NCBI RefSeq assembly: GCF_000224145.3
Contig: NC_020166.2
Location: 1,747,211-1,811,210, forward strand
From: Ciona intestinalis
Lineage: Eukaryota > Chordata > Ascidiacea > Phlebobranchia > Cionidae
Direction: 5' to 3'
DNA length: 64,000 nt
The position numbers and the translations under genes are program-made. Below, one piece after another: positions 63,507 through 64,000 of the stretch (its first letter is position 1; each line of letters opens with the position of its first letter). The notes under the pieces were generated by a model. That model ran no database searches and was not told the DNA's origin. It was given only the letters and a program-made list of their open reading frames with translations.

Positions 63507-64000
63507 AGCCCATATGGGCGAAATAAATTTGCCGGGTGAGCAGCATCAGTATATTGTGCCTGACAGGAAGAGTTTCTGTTTAAAACGCTTTATCGTTGTG
63601 TTTTTACCATCTTTATCCACGCAGAATCCAATGCCAAAATATTTGAAAAAGTAATAGGTTTAGACTTGATGGATTTTTGTCAGTTCCGTATTTCGTCGAA
63701 CTTTATTTTGTTCCTTCGTTACGAGAGTTGTCTATAACTTCATGAGCACTAGATCAGGCCAAGATTTAGGAAATTCATCACAGTTATTAGATTCGTACTC
63801 ATAGTATAAGTATTCGCCGATACATGCGAAAAATATTAAGCAGACCAGTTTTATTATAGAGCGGGGAAGATGGGACGCATAAAACCGTATCCTCATATGG
63901 TGTATTTACGTTTACAGGTTTTTATGTTAACTTACTCTTCTTTTCAGCGTGTATATTGTGTAAGTATATAACATGAAACTGAAAACATGGAGTATTCGCG

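Larger units (their letters stand above)
57747..64000. other. Gene-poor tail, 3' of creatine kinase
   Basis: Apart from a weak candidate terminal exon near 59 kb, nothing coding was recognised. At least seven MITE copies and one SINE make up a large share of the interval; the rest is AT-rich unique DNA. Confidence 0.55.

Overview
The window reads as nuclear DNA of a tunicate, most likely Ciona. The genes have many small exons with GT/AG introns, the background is AT-rich and strongly polymorphic, and the introns are full of a ~190-bp inverted-repeat MITE and a tRNA-derived SINE that look like the published Ciona families Cimi-1 and Cics-1. That species call rests on recognition, not on a search. 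There is no operon, phage, CRISPR or plasmid feature. Three N gaps are present (2792-2916, 19759-20670, 21385-21884).

Layout. (1) 1-5.9 kb: minus-strand gene for a secreted coiled-coil/fibrinogen-domain protein. Four of its exons occur twice (3249-4388 and 274-1413), and a short unique stretch between them holds a pair of NRF-1-type sites and a possible plus-strand first exon. (2) 6-10.4 kb: intergenic DNA with repeats and one tRNA-Gly(TCC). (3) 10.4-15.1 kb: plus-strand, six-exon gene for a 312-residue calmodulin-like EF-hand protein. (4) 15.7-27.4 kb: a ~6-kb block present twice around two gaps. It carries the last two exons of the Kv4 gene; the distal copy has a frameshift. (5) 23.0-40.8 kb: minus-strand, seven-exon Kv4/Shal potassium channel gene (798 residues predicted) with an 8.2-kb first intron. 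(6) 44.5-57.7 kb: plus-strand gene with at least 24 exons for a creatine kinase with three catalytic domains in tandem, of the flagellar type. (7) 57.7-64 kb: no convincing gene, dense MITEs.

The genes do not form an obvious pathway. The Kv4 channel would set A-type K+ currents in excitable cells; the triple creatine kinase would serve the phosphocreatine shuttle in sperm flagella; the EF-hand protein is a calcium sensor of unknown target; the fibrinogen-related protein is extracellular. Exon joins were derived by hand from splice consensus, reading-phase continuity and family similarity. Every join listed is in phase except the join of the first creatine kinase exon to the rest.

The most useful observations are that both large duplications abut gaps and are nearly identical, so they may be unmerged haplotypes; that the creatine kinase domain repeats have very different intron positions; that Kv4 keeps its N-terminal KChIP-binding peptide on a separate 52-nt exon 8 kb upstream; and that one MITE pair forms a head-to-head foldback element.
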